Assembly (NCBI GenBank): GCA_965370805.1
Contig: CBDUVZ010000012.1
Span: 1 to 41,734, forward strand
Direction of reading: 5' to 3'
Length of the DNA stretch: 41,734 nt
Source: CBDUVZ01 sp965370805
Lineage (GTDB): Bacteria > Hydrothermota > Tepidihabitantia > Tepidihabitantales > Tepidihabitantaceae
Both the position numbers and the translations under genes were made by a program. Position 1 is the stretch's first letter, and each line of letters begins with the position of its first letter. Positions 16,960-24,599 of the stretch are shown one piece after another. Below the pieces are notes generated by a model, which ran no database searches, was not told the DNA's origin, and saw only the letters and a program-made list of their open reading frames with translations.

Positions 16960-17233
16960 AACTTTGGTACGTGCCTTTCGGGCACGGAACGCCGGCAGGG
17001 CCGGTCGGAAACATGCTACAGTCGCCGTCTGTTCAAGGTAGGGGAACTCAATCCAACCCGAACCGCCCGCAAACCCGCAACAGTCCCGGTCGCCTCCGAT
17101 GTCCGGCGCGGCAAGAAGACGCCAGTGCGCAGGAAGACGAGCCGCAAGTCAGCAGGATACCAGAAGTAACTCAGTCCGCGAGCCAGGTGATGTGACCCCG
17201 GAACTGTCCATGCATCGAACACACTCCGAGCGA
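16960..17233. other. Gene-free stretch holding repeat copy A
   Basis: Between the tRNA hairpin and the kelch promoter there is no complete gene. The main content is copy A of the Lys/Arg-tail repeat (17035-17209), listed separately. Confidence 0.6.
17035..17209 (+). repeat. Lys/Arg-tail dispersed repeat, copy A
   Basis: Shares with copies B, C and D the string CCCGCAAACCCGCA, then CGCCTCCGA, GTGCGCAGGAAGACG and a terminus resembling GTGTCCCCAGAACTCC. One frame stays open and reads GELNPTRTARKPATVPVASD followed by PVRRKTSRKSAGYQK and a stop. It lies downstream of tRNA-Ala and just before the kelch-gene promoter. Confidence 0.8.
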
Positions 17234-17262
17234 TTGACATCCGGGGAACGCAGGTGTAGGAT
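17234..17262 (+). promoter_or_regulatory. Promoter of the kelch gene
   Basis: TTGACA (17234-17239), 17-bp spacer, TAGGAT (17257-17262). The predicted start near 17269 leaves a short leader with AAAGGAGG before ATG 17287, so this gene is not leaderless. Confidence 0.75.
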
Positions 17263-17286
17263 GCAGCAGAACCAAAGGAGGTCCTG

Positions 17287-18543
17287 ATGCGGATTGCTGT
17301 GATTGTCGGTTTCCTGTTCTATGTCGCTCTCGCCCACCAGCCGCTGCTGGATGAGTCGGGCAACGTGTGCGTCGGTTCCGGCCCTGCGGTTGTGCCCGGG
17401 TGCGGTTTGAACTTGCCGGCTCTGGAATGGGAAGTGAAAACCCCGATGCCGACCGCGCGAATGTCGGCCGGATGCGGGGTGGCGAACGATACGCTGTACG
17501 TAGCCGGGGGTTACGGCTCCGGAGGCAGGCTGGCGGTAACCGAAGCGTATGACCCGACCGGTGATGCCTGGACCACGGTTGCGGTCATGCCCACCGCGCG
17601 CAACGGGGTCAGTGCGACGAGTGCCGGAGGTAGGTTCTACGTGATTGCCGGGTACAACGGCAATTACCTGAGAACGGTCGAAGCGTATGACCCGGGTGCG
17701 GACAGTTGGGAGACGATGCCGTCCCTGAGCATTGGTCGGACCACACCGGCAGCGGTCACGTTCGACGACTGCATCTACGTCATCGGCGGATACACCGGTT
17801 CGTCGTACCCGCGCACCGTGGAGCGGTTCGACCCGGTTGCCGGAACCTGGGATACGGTCGCGCCGCTGCCGACCGGGAGAACCGGTCTCACCGCCGCGGT
17901 AATCGCCGGGAAGATTGTCGCTATCGGCGGCTGGACCGGTTCCGAACCTCCGCTGAACACGGTCGAAGTGTATGACCCGGTTGCCGATTCATGGTCCACG
18001 GCCGCATCAATGCCCACTTCGCGCTGGAACATGGCATCAACCGTGATGGACAGTTGGGTGTTCGTATTCGGCGGCGCGCTGACGTTCAGCGGCACCTATA
18101 CCGACATCGTGGAAGCGTACGACCCGGCCGCGGATCAGTGGTCGGTTTCAACCTCGATGCTGGTGCCGAGGAAAACGCACGTGGCAGGCGCTATCCAGGG
18201 CAGGAGCTACATCGTTGGAGGATACAACGGCCAGTTCCTGAACCTCAATCACCAGGCCCGGGTGGTGACAAGCCCGGTGGCCGAAGGAGTCGGGGTAGGG
18301 GACAGGCCGGGACTCGAAATCGGACCCAACCCGTGCACCGGCATGCTGCGCGTGTCATCGTCCCGGGCAATCGAGAGCGCAATCGTATTCGACGCCCAGG
18401 GACGCAGAGTGGCCGAATCCGCACCCGGCCACGGGCGAGCCGAAATCCGTCTTGAACTGTCAGGACAGGTTTCCGGTGTCTACTTCGTCTGTGTCAGGAC
18501 AGAGGAAGGGACCTGGACCCGGAAGGTGGTCCTGGAGCGGTAA
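17287..18543 (+). CDS. Secreted kelch-repeat protein with C-terminal sorting-type domain
   Basis: 418 residues with signal peptide MRIAVIVGFLFYVALA. Residues about 45-325 contain about six kelch blades of the form AEAYDPxADxW...MPTxR...YVIGGY, forming a beta-propeller for protein or glycan binding. Residues about 345-418 (IGPNPCTG to VYFVCVRTEEGTWTRKVVLE) match the C-terminal domain pattern associated with type IX-type sorting or a FlgD-like Ig fold. AAAGGAGG lies 6 bp before ATG 17287. It is probably surface exposed; the ligand is unknown. Confidence 0.9.
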   Translation: MRIAVIVGFLFYVALAHQPLLDESGNVCVGSGPAVVPGCGLNLPALEWEVKTPMPTARMSAGCGVANDTLYVAGGYGSGGRLAVTEAYDPTGDAWTTVAVMPTARNGVSATSAGGRFYVIAGYNGNYLRTVEAYDPGADSWETMPSLSIGRTTPAAVTFDDCIYVIGGYTGSSYPRTVERFDPVAGTWDTVAPLPTGRTGLTAAVIAGKIVAIGGWTGSEPPLNTVEVYDPVADSWSTAASMPTSRWNMASTVMDSWVFVFGGALTFSGTYTDIVEAYDPAADQWSVSTSMLVPRKTHVAGAIQGRSYIVGGYNGQFLNLNHQARVVTSPVAEGVGVGDRPGLEIGPNPCTGMLRVSSSRAIESAIVFDAQGRRVAESAPGHGRAEIRLELSGQVSGVYFVCVRTEEGTWTRKVVLER

Positions 18544-18615
18544 GATTCGCGCCCGGCTGCTACTTCCGTTTATCTGAATCGGGGGCAGGGCTCACGGTGT
18601 GTCCCGGGAGCCTGA

Positions 18616-18716
18616 GGAGTTCTGGGGATATGCATGCCTGTTTTCTGTTTGCCCAACTTCGTCTGCTTTCCTTTCCTGGCCGTCTTGCCGGCCCGACGGG
18701 TTGGGCTACGTTTGCG
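18616..18716 (-). repeat. Lys/Arg-tail dispersed repeat, copy F (second subfamily)
   Basis: Read on the minus strand it contains GCCCAACCCGTCGGGCCGGC, AGGAAAGGAAAGCAGACGAAG and ends ATATCCCCAGAACTCC. Copy G (21628-21730) shares the pattern. One frame gives RKGKQTKLGKQKTG. It overlaps the 3' end of the methyltransferase at 18706 and supplies its stop codon. Confidence 0.65.
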
Positions 18717-19416
18717 GGGCCGGTCGCGGGCGAGGAGGAGGGCGGGTCGGGGTAATCTCGCAGAACAGGCTTGACCGGTCCACTTCGTGGATGTGGATTC
18801 TGACGTCAAGCCCGGCGACCAGCGACCGGAACCGGTCGCGCCTGACCGCGGTGCCGGTGAAGCCGTCCCGGCATGCAATCACGCCATTGCCGGTCCGGTC
18901 CGGGTCGAGTTCACCGACAAGCCCGAGTTCGGACTGAAGTCTGAACCACTCCAGCCGGACGTCCCAGAACCTGTCCGAGTAGCTGGAGAACAGGGCCATA
19001 CCCCGGGTCCGGGTGACGCGAACAGCTTCCCGGACAAGGTCCCGCTGGTTGACATGGAATGCCGAGATGCCGTTCTGGATGCAGACGACCCGGTCGAAGA
19101 ACTGGTCGGGAAACCGGAGCTGAACCGCATTCATTTCCAGGAACTGACAGTTGGAAAGCTGCCGGAGCATCTTCCGGCCAAGATTCAGGCTGGCCCGCGA
19201 AGTATCAACACCGATGACCTGCCGGGCTTTTCGGGCCAGGGGACCGAGAACCCGGCCGTAGCCGCAGCCGAGTTCAAGGACTCTGTCCTCGGGTCGAATG
19301 AAAGTAAGGACATGGTCCAGTTCGGCCTGAAGATACTGCTTCGCGCGTGGTGGCGCGATGTCATAGCAGCGTTTCAGCCGCTCGGCAGAAAGAGTCTCAC
19401 GGTAGTAGTCACCCAC
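18706..19416 (-). CDS. Class I SAM-dependent methyltransferase
   Basis: 236 residues from GTG 19416; an in-frame stop just upstream excludes a longer form. The SAM-binding motif is VLELGCGYGR (about 46-55), the acidic loop VIGVDTS follows, and a motif IV-like DRVVCIQNG is present. The substrate is unknown; small-molecule or natural-product methyltransferases share this fold. The last 12 residues (PTRPPPRPRPAPQT) are Pro/Arg rich and come from repeat copy F, so the native C-terminus was probably replaced. Confidence 0.85.
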   Translation of the reverse strand: MGDYYRETLSAERLKRCYDIAPPRAKQYLQAELDHVLTFIRPEDRVLELGCGYGRVLGPLARKARQVIGVDTSRASLNLGRKMLRQLSNCQFLEMNAVQLRFPDQFFDRVVCIQNGISAFHVNQRDLVREAVRVTRTRGMALFSSYSDRFWDVRLEWFRLQSELGLVGELDPDRTGNGVIACRDGFTGTAVRRDRFRSLVAGLDVRIHIHEVDRSSLFCEITPTRPPPRPRPAPQT

Positions 19417-19524
19417 ACTCAGATTCTCGGCAGCCAGCGGCCATAGTCAAACAGAGCAGCCGGCGGAATCGAACCACAAAGGCGCGAAGGGCCTGTTTTC
19501 CCTCCCCGGCGCGGCAAGAAGAGA

Positions 19525-19555
19525 GTCGTCATTGCGAGCGAAGCGCGGCAATCTG
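19525..19555. repeat. Intergenic copy of the GTCATTGCGAG palindromic element
   Basis: GTCATTGCGAGCGAAGCGCGGCAATC carries the same core as the element inside mod (2781-2850). It is preceded by ACCACAAAGGCGCGAAG at about 19474, another phrase typical of dispersed intergenic repeats. Confidence 0.6.
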
Positions 19556-19608
19556 TTCTCTCTCAATCCGCAACCGAACATGACTGCACCTTGGATTTCC
19601 CGCGCACG

Positions 19609-19636
19609 TTGCCCCGCGGCCGGACCGCACTATACT
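19609..19636 (+). promoter_or_regulatory. Promoter of the YgiQ-type gene
   Basis: TTGCCC (19609-19614), 16-bp spacer, TATACT (19631-19636). ATG 19648 lies only 11 bp after the -10 box, with no Shine-Dalgarno, so the transcript is nearly or fully leaderless. Confidence 0.6.
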
Positions 19637-19647
19637 GACCACAACCG

Positions 19648-21519
19648 ATGAACGAACGTAGCCCGCTGCATCCTGAGTTCCCGCCGATGAGCCGGACCGG
19701 CATGAAGCGGCTCGGCTGGGACGCGTGCGACGTTATCCTGGTCACCGGCGACGGGTATGTGGACCATCCCGCATTCGGCTGCGCGGTTATCGCTCGGACC
19801 CTGCTTGAAGCCGGGTACCGGGTCGGCATCATCGCCCAGCCGGACTGGCGAAAGGTGGAGCCGTTCCAGGCTCTCGGACGACCCGGGCTGTTCTTCGGAG
19901 TGACCGCAGGCAACGTCGATTCGATGGTTGCCAATTACACGCCGGGCCACCAGCGACGCCGGCGCGACGACTACGCGCCCGGAGGCCGGGCCGGGCTGCG
20001 GCCGAACCGGGCGGTAACCGTTTACTCGAATATGGTCCGGCGGGCATACAAGGACGTCGGGCTGGTGCTTGGCGGAATCGAGGCGAGCCTGCGGCGACTC
20101 GCGCACTACGACTCCTGGGAGGACGCGGTGCGCGGTTCCCTGCTGCTGGACGCGCGCGCGGACGTCCTGGTGTACGGCATGGGCGAGCGAGCGGTAGTTG
20201 AAATCGCCCGACGGATGGATGCGAAAGAATCGCTGGCCGGCATCCCGGGCACCTGCGTGCTCGCGAAAGACCCGCCGGCGGGCGACGTCGTCATCATGCC
20301 GGCACTGGACGAAGTGCGGCAGAACAAGGCGAGTTTCGCCCGGGCGTTCAGGTCCTGGTACGCGGAAGCGGGCAACCCCGAAGGCCGGGTCGTGAGTCAG
20401 TGCCACGGGGACCGGTACGTGGTCCAGTACCCGGTCGGAGCGCCGATGAAGCCCGGGGCGCTCGACCGCGTGTACGACCTGCCTTATGCCCGGACGACGC
20501 ATCCGGCGCACGGCGAACCGGTTCCGGCCCTGGAAACGGTCCGGTTCTCGATTACGTCCCACCGTGGCTGCCTCGGTTCGTGTACGTTCTGCTCCCTGCG
20601 GGCGCACCAGGGACGCATCATCCAGCGCCGCACCCGCGCGTCGATCCTGCGCGAAGCCGAGCGCATCACCCATCTGCCGGGATTCAAGGGCCACATCACC
20701 GACGTCGGCGGCCCGACCGCGAACATGTACGCCGCTACCTGCAAGCAGATGGCAGGGGGCAGGGTGTGCTCGAACCGGGAATGCACGTGGCCGACGCGCT
20801 GCCCGGAACTGGAGATTGACGTGGACCGGGAACTTGACGTGCTCGACGCGGTGCGGGCCCTGCCCGGGGTCAAGATGGTCACCATCGGCACCGGGGTGAG
20901 GTTTGACCTGCTCGAAGACCGAGCCGGTGCGCGCTACCTCGCGCAGCTCTGCGAGTACCACGTATCAGGCCAGCTCCGAATCGCGCCCGAGCACGTTTCG
21001 GACCGCGTGCTTGCGTTCATGCGCAAGGCCGGGCACAGCGCCTACGTCCGGTTCCGCAAGCAGTTCAGCGCGGTCAACCGCAGGCTCGGCAAGACCCAGT
21101 ACCTGATACCCTACTACATCTCCGGGCACCCGGGCGCGACGGTCGATGACGCGGTCGAACTGGCCGAATGGCTGGTGCGCGAAGAACGGTTCCGAATCCG
21201 TCAGGTCCAGCAGTTCACACCCCTGCCGATGACCGCGGCCGGGGTCGCGTATCATACCGGGCTCAACCCGTTCACCGGCGAACGCATCCACGTCGCCCGC
21301 AGCCCGCAGGAACAGCGGCTCCAGCGGTCCCTGCTGCAACTGCACGACGAACGCAACCTGCGCTACGTGCAAGGGGTCCTGATGAAGACCGGGCGGCGCG
21401 ATCTCCTGCACCGGGTTTCCGCCCTGCGGCCGTTCCTGCGCCCGCGGCCAGGCCGTCCGACCAGTGGCCGTCGGCCCGATCCGACGCGCAAGTCGCGACC
21501 CAATCGGTCCGGTCGATAG
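19648..21519 (+). CDS. YgiQ family (UPF0313) radical SAM protein
   Basis: 623 residues. The N-terminal domain (1-280) contains DVILVTGDGYVDHPAFG and LGGIEASLRR, hallmarks of this family. The radical SAM core has the cluster motif CxxxCxxC as CLGSCTFC (Cys 308, 312, 315), followed by ITDVGGPTANMY. The C-terminus is basic and disordered. The reaction catalysed is not known. The protein is a single unit with its own promoter and no evident operon partner. Confidence 0.95.
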   Translation: MNERSPLHPEFPPMSRTGMKRLGWDACDVILVTGDGYVDHPAFGCAVIARTLLEAGYRVGIIAQPDWRKVEPFQALGRPGLFFGVTAGNVDSMVANYTPGHQRRRRDDYAPGGRAGLRPNRAVTVYSNMVRRAYKDVGLVLGGIEASLRRLAHYDSWEDAVRGSLLLDARADVLVYGMGERAVVEIARRMDAKESLAGIPGTCVLAKDPPAGDVVIMPALDEVRQNKASFARAFRSWYAEAGNPEGRVVSQCHGDRYVVQYPVGAPMKPGALDRVYDLPYARTTHPAHGEPVPALETVRFSITSHRGCLGSCTFCSLRAHQGRIIQRRTRASILREAERITHLPGFKGHITDVGGPTANMYAATCKQMAGGRVCSNRECTWPTRCPELEIDVDRELDVLDAVRALPGVKMVTIGTGVRFDLLEDRAGARYLAQLCEYHVSGQLRIAPEHVSDRVLAFMRKAGHSAYVRFRKQFSAVNRRLGKTQYLIPYYISGHPGATVDDAVELAEWLVREERFRIRQVQQFTPLPMTAAGVAYHTGLNPFTGERIHVARSPQEQRLQRSLLQLHDERNLRYVQGVLMKTGRRDLLHRVSALRPFLRPRPGRPTSGRRPDPTRKSRPNRSGR

Positions 21520-21627
21520 ACCGAAAAGTAGAACCACAACTACGGCAACCCGGGGCCGGATACGCCTCCGGACATGCCCGGTCAGATGGGTCGGGCCTTG
21601 TGCCGGCGGAGAAGGACACCTGTGCCT

Positions 21628-21730
21628 CGGAGTCCCGGGGATACACGTACCCATCTCCTTCCATCCAACTTCGCCTGCTTTCCTTTCTCGGCTGTTCTCT
21701 GTCGCGGCGGGTTGGGTTGCGTTCGACGCC
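21628..21730 (-). repeat. Lys/Arg-tail dispersed repeat, copy G (second subfamily)
   Basis: Minus strand reads AACGCAACCCAACCCGCCGC, AGAAAGGAAAGCAGGCGAAG and ends GTATCCCCGGGACTCC, parallel to copy F. One frame gives EASNATQPAATENSRERKAG, whose ASNAT matches ASDAT in copy E. It sits between the YgiQ gene and the promoter of the nucleotidyltransferase pair. Confidence 0.65.
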
Positions 21731-21762
21731 TCGATTCCCTGAATTCTCGGCTCCTGTTCTTC

Positions 21763-21791
21763 TTGACACGGGGGCGAGTTCGGAGTAGAAG
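21763..21791 (+). promoter_or_regulatory. Promoter of the nucleotidyltransferase pair
   Basis: TTGACA (21763-21768), 17-bp spacer, TAGAAG (21786-21791). The segment ACACG-GGGGCGAGTTCGGAGTAGAAG recurs almost unchanged at 24974-25002. GTG 21798 lies 6 bp after the -10, so the mRNA is probably leaderless. Confidence 0.75.
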
Positions 21792-21797
21792 TTGACC

Positions 21798-22019
21798 GTG
21801 GCAAACAGAGCCAGTCCGGCACGCAGTTTCGCGCTTGAGAGGACCGTGCGCAGAAGGAACCTGAGGGATTTCTCCGAGGTAAAGGAGAACCTTGCCTACT
21901 GGTTGTCCCGGAGTCCCGAGGAGCGTATTGCCGGGGTTGAGTACCTGAGGAGATTACATGCGGGAAGTCGAGCGAGACTTCAGAGAACTGCTCGCGTTAT
22001 TCAACGCTCACAAGGTTGA
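21798..22019 (+). CDS. Small partner protein of a nucleotidyltransferase
   Basis: 73 residues from GTG 21798, which coincides with the predicted transcription start; TTG 21792 is less likely. It has YWLSRSPEERIAGVEYLRRL and ends TARVIQRSQG, a pattern of small proteins found upstream of AbiEii-like nucleotidyltransferases. It overlaps that gene by 62 bp. Such pairs behave like toxin-antitoxin modules; the small protein would be the antitoxin or adaptor (inference). Confidence 0.75.
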   Translation: MANRASPARSFALERTVRRRNLRDFSEVKENLAYWLSRSPEERIAGVEYLRRLHAGSRARLQRTARVIQRSQG

Positions 22020-22407
22020 GTATGTCGTCGTCGGGGCATACGCGCTCGCCTTCCATGGCGCACCGCGCTATACCGGCGACCTGGATATCCTTGTGCGGCC
22101 TGACGTCGGAAACGCTCGGCGCATCCTCGATGCCCTCGACGAATTCGGATTCGCTTCTTCGGGCCTGACGATTGAGGACTTTGCGGAACCAGGCAAAGTC
22201 GTGCAACTCGGCGTAGCGCCGGTCCGAGTAGACATAGTGACGTCGGTCACCGGCGTGTCGTGGGAAGAAGTTGCCGCCGGATGCAAGGCCGGCTCCTATG
22301 GAGACCAGACGGTGAATTACCTCGGGAAGGAGCAGTTTGTCCGCAACAAGCGCGCCGTGGGCAGGAAGAAGGACATTGCCGACCTTGAAGCCATCGGCGA
22401 AGAGTAA
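21958..22407 (+). CDS. Nucleotidyltransferase, AbiEii-like family
   Basis: 149 residues from ATG 21958 with GAGGAG 5 bp upstream. The motif VVGAYALAFHGAPRYTGDLDIL (about 22-43, shown in part) holds the Gly and the two Asp residues of the metal-binding site. A later Asp (VRVDIVTS) completes the set. Related enzymes transfer nucleotides to tRNA or protein, or act as toxins. It is translated with the small upstream partner and followed by repeat copy B. Confidence 0.85.
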   Translation: MREVERDFRELLALFNAHKVEYVVVGAYALAFHGAPRYTGDLDILVRPDVGNARRILDALDEFGFASSGLTIEDFAEPGKVVQLGVAPVRVDIVTSVTGVSWEEVAAGCKAGSYGDQTVNYLGKEQFVRNKRAVGRKKDIADLEAIGEE

Positions 22408-22749
22408 CGGGACGAGTCAAGTCAAATACGGTGCCCCACAGTCCAGGTGTGAACCGCGGTACTGTTGACACAATTCGGAAACAGGGCAGGGTCGCCGGCA
22501 TGTCTCTGGATGCTCAAGGCAGAAGAACGCAGCCTAACCCGAACCACCCGCAAACCCGCAGCAGTTCTAACTGCCTCCGACGCCCCGCGCCGTAGGAAGA
22601 AGCCGGTGCGCAGGATGATGGGCAGAAAGACGGCAGGATAGATGACAAGAGATGGCGCGCGAGACAAGCAGTGTGCCTCCAGAACCCATCGAAAACGGTT
22701 ACCGTCACCAGCGGCCCCAATTCCTGTTTGCCCGGGCGGAAGTCCGAAC
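22408..22749. other. Gene-free stretch holding repeat copy B
   Basis: No gene is seen. It carries repeat copy B (22509-22687) and a short unassigned segment before the higB promoter. Confidence 0.6.
22509..22687 (+). repeat. Lys/Arg-tail dispersed repeat, copy B
   Basis: Begins GATGCTCAAGGCAGAAGAA as in copy D, continues with CCCGCAAACCCGCAGCAG and GTGCGCAGGATGATGGGCAG, and ends GTGTGCCTCCAGAACCC. The open frame reads AEERSLTRTTRKPAAVLTAS and KKPVRRMMGRKTAG then stop. Same orientation as A, C and D. Confidence 0.8.
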
Positions 22750-22777
22750 TTGACTGCATTGCCTTATATGTTAATAT
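22750..22777 (+). promoter_or_regulatory. Promoter of the HigB-HigA-SecB module
   Basis: TTGACT (22750-22755), 16-bp spacer, TAATAT (22772-22777). ATG 22779 begins 1 bp after the -10 box, so either transcription starts unusually close or the toxin starts at GTG 22797. The AT-rich stretch is a natural site for HigA autoregulation. Confidence 0.65.
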
Positions 22778-22778
22778 C

Positions 22779-23159
22779 ATGTTGAGGCTGATACGAGTGA
22801 GGTCCGGGTCGGCAAGAACAGTTTATGCTCTTGAGGTGGATGGCCGCTGCGAAACGTACGAAATCATGCGCAACCTGCCGGAACGGGCAGAGCAGCGTCT
22901 GGGCTACATCTTCGAGCGGCTTGCCGAAACCGGCTGGGCGGGCAAGGGCGTGGAAAGCGTCCGGCATCTGCGGGGACCGGTGTACGAGTTGAAGGAGCAC
23001 TCGTCCAATGTCCGGTTGTACTGCTTCTTTCACGCCGGCAGGGCCGTCGTCTGCACCCACGGCAGCGCGAAGCGGTCGGGTAAGGCCCGTCTGAATCAGG
23101 AGATTGACAAGGTCGTCAAGCTGTATGAACTGTGTATTATGGAGGATATACTCGCATGA
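22779..23159 (+). CDS. HigB/RelE-type toxin of a toxin-antitoxin-chaperone system
   Basis: 126 residues. The RelE-superfamily pattern is visible: VRHLRGPVYELKEH, VRLYCFFHAGRAVVCTHGS, then AKRSGKARLNQEID (about 97-110), where Lys and Arg residues would act in ribosome-dependent mRNA cleavage. The start is ATG 22779 or possibly GTG 22797. The stop overlaps the antitoxin start as ATGA. The toxin-first order is the higBA arrangement. Confidence 0.88.
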   Translation: MLRLIRVRSGSARTVYALEVDGRCETYEIMRNLPERAEQRLGYIFERLAETGWAGKGVESVRHLRGPVYELKEHSSNVRLYCFFHAGRAVVCTHGSAKRSGKARLNQEIDKVVKLYELCIMEDILA

Positions 23160-23590
23160 TTGAGGCAGACAAGTGGTTTCAGGAGATGAAGGCCCGCCAC
23201 GAGAAGGACCCGAAGTACTGGGTTGAGGCCATGCGCTTCGACTTCGGCGACGAGGTCGGCAGAATGATGGAGGAACGTGGTGTTACGCGGGCGGAACTGG
23301 CGAGACGGCTTGGTTCGTCGCCCGCATACGTGACGCGGTTCTTCCGCGCGATGTTCAATCCGACCCTGCTCACGCTGGCCAAAGTCGCCGTGGCACTGGA
23401 CGCCCGTGTCTCGTTGCACATGCATCCCGCCGAGGCAAGTGCCCATTGGCTTGACCTGCTCGAACGACCCGCGTCAGCGGGGCCGGTGCAGCCCGAACCT
23501 TGCTGGCCACGAGAGTGCAGCACGCCGCTTGATCCGGTCGCAACCACAGGAGGTCGCAATGAACGAGAACATGCCACCTCTGCAGCTTAG
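23156..23590 (+). CDS. HigA-type antitoxin with C-terminal extension (HTH-XRE)
   Basis: 144 residues from ATG 23156, with GGAGGA upstream. A helix-turn-helix domain spans about 34-88 (VTRAELARRLGSSPAYVTRF). A tail of about 54 residues follows (91-144), with hydrophobic HWLDLLE and EPCWPREC. In toxin-antitoxin-chaperone systems such a tail (chaperone addiction) makes antitoxin stability depend on a SecB-like chaperone. The tail overlaps the chaperone gene by 32 bp. It is expected to bind its own promoter. Confidence 0.85.
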   Translation: MIEADKWFQEMKARHEKDPKYWVEAMRFDFGDEVGRMMEERGVTRAELARRLGSSPAYVTRFFRAMFNPTLLTLAKVAVALDARVSLHMHPAEASAHWLDLLERPASAGPVQPEPCWPRECSTPLDPVATTGGRNEREHATSAA

Positions 23591-24062
23591 CAACTACTTC
23601 ATCGAGAAGCTGGAGTATGAGGCCCTGCAAGGTTTCAACCCGGCAGCTCCGGCCGCTGAGGAGCTTGTTGTGGACCCGGACGTGTATCCGATACCGAACA
23701 AGCCACACGATTACATGGTCCGGTTGCGCGTGTCCCTGGTCGGGCCGCCCAAGTCCAATTCCCGTTGCAGGTTGCACTTCAGCCTGGTCGGTTTCTTCCA
23801 CGTTGCCGAGAAGACCCCGAAGAAGCTCCGGGACCAAATGGTGTTCGGCAATGCGCCGCTCATTCTCTTCGGCATTGCGCGGCAGGTCGCGGCCGAGACA
23901 ACGGCTAACGGACCGTATGGCAAGGTCATTCTCGGAACGGTGAACTTCGTAGAGGTCCTCCAACGCAAGGCTGCGTCCGGGGCTGGTCGGGCAGCCGCCG
24001 AGTTCAAGGCTTCCGACAAGCCGCGAAAGCGCGTTGCCAAGCGGCCCGCACGCAAGAAGTAG
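23559..24062 (+). CDS. SecB-like chaperone of the toxin-antitoxin-chaperone system
   Basis: 167 residues from ATG 23559 with AGGAGG 5 bp upstream. SecB fold features: strands DYMVRLRVSLVGPP and CRLHFSLVGFFHV, then NAPLILFGIARQVAAETTANG and VNFVEVL, which parallel the ILFPYARE and VNF segments of E. coli SecB. The C-terminus is Lys/Arg rich (KPRKRVAKRPARKK), unlike the acidic end of the export chaperone. The position directly after higB-higA matches the M. tuberculosis Rv1955-Rv1956-Rv1957 module. It would chaperone HigA and perhaps signal export or envelope stress. Confidence 0.88.
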   Translation: MNENMPPLQLSNYFIEKLEYEALQGFNPAAPAAEELVVDPDVYPIPNKPHDYMVRLRVSLVGPPKSNSRCRLHFSLVGFFHVAEKTPKKLRDQMVFGNAPLILFGIARQVAAETTANGPYGKVILGTVNFVEVLQRKAASGAGRAAAEFKASDKPRKRVAKRPARKK

Positions 24063-24084
24063 GTTCTCTCGCATGGTGGTCACC

Positions 24085-24279
24085 CAAGCCGAAATCCGGA
24101 TGCTCACCGCCGAAGAACTCAGCCCAACCCGAGCCGCCCGCAAACCCGCACAAGCCTCAGTCGCCTCCGACGCCAAACGCCGCAAGAAGAAGCCAGTGCG
24201 CAGGAAGACGGGCAGAAAGACAGCAGGATACAGGAAGCCAGACGGCCTGCGAGTTAAGTAATGTGTCCCCAGAACTCCC
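24085..24279 (+). repeat. Lys/Arg-tail dispersed repeat, copy C
   Basis: The fullest short copy. It starts CAAGCCGAAATCCGGATGCTC as in copy D, includes GTCGCCTCCGACGCC and CGCCGCAAGAAGAAGCC, and ends AATGTGTCCCCAGAACTCCC. The open frame reads AEIRMLTAEELSPTRAARKP, then KKKPVRRKTGRKTAGYRKP and stop. It begins 23 bp after the SecB-like gene and runs directly into the hicB promoter. Confidence 0.85.
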
Positions 24280-24288
24280 TCTTTTTGC

Positions 24289-24317
24289 TTGACACGCCGG
24301 CAGATTGGAGCGAAAAT
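24289..24317 (+). promoter_or_regulatory. Promoter of the HicB-HicA module
   Basis: TTGACA (24289-24294), 17-bp spacer, GAAAAT (24312-24317). It shares the ACACGCCGGC context and downstream leader with the promoter copies at 21763 and 24974. It starts 10 bp after repeat copy C. Confidence 0.65.
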
Positions 24318-24322
24318 CGGTC

Positions 24323-24415
24323 ATGGTGAATGATACCGGCCCGGCAGGAGAACAGTGGTTATCCCTGGTTCCCTCTGCGACCGCAGATAGGAGTGAGTAT
24401 GAGAATCGAGGTTGA
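24323..24415 (+). CDS. Possible leaderless 30-residue leader peptide before hicB
   Basis: ATG 24323 lies 6 bp after the -10 box. The frame (MVNDTGPAGEQWLSLVPSA...) ends at 24415, overlapping the hicB start by 17 bp. The copy at 25009-25095 reads VVKDSGPTGKRWLSLIPPA in register. Substitutions are not clearly biased to silent sites, so this may be a repeated regulatory leader rather than a functional peptide. Confidence 0.4.
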   Translation: MVNDTGPAGEQWLSLVPSATADRSEYENRG

Positions 24416-24599
24416 GCGAGAAGAGGATGGACGCTGGGTCGCCGAGGTCCCGGACCTGCCCGGCGTCATGGCCTACGGCACAACCCGGGCAGGGGCAATC
24501 GCCGGTGTTCAGGTACTGGCCCTGCGGGTACTGGCCGACCGCATTGAGCACGGCGAAGATATCCCCGAACTCCGGGAAGTATTCGCTGTACCCGTATGA
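24399..24599 (+). CDS. HicB-type antitoxin
   Basis: 66 residues from ATG 24399, preceded by TAGGAG. It has the HicB partial RNase-H-like pattern: IEVEREEDGRWVAEVPDLPG, then GVMAYGTTRAGAIAGVQVLAL. No C-terminal DNA-binding domain is seen. Its stop overlaps the HicA start (ATGA). Antitoxin-first order, the reverse of E. coli hicAB but common elsewhere. Confidence 0.9.
   Translation: MRIEVEREEDGRWVAEVPDLPGVMAYGTTRAGAIAGVQVLALRVLADRIEHGEDIPELREVFAVPV

Noticed and set aside
23370..24185. 271-residue minus-strand frame across the SecB-like gene
   Set aside because: It is the complement of the antitoxin, the chaperone gene and repeat copy C, all of which are better explained on the plus strand.
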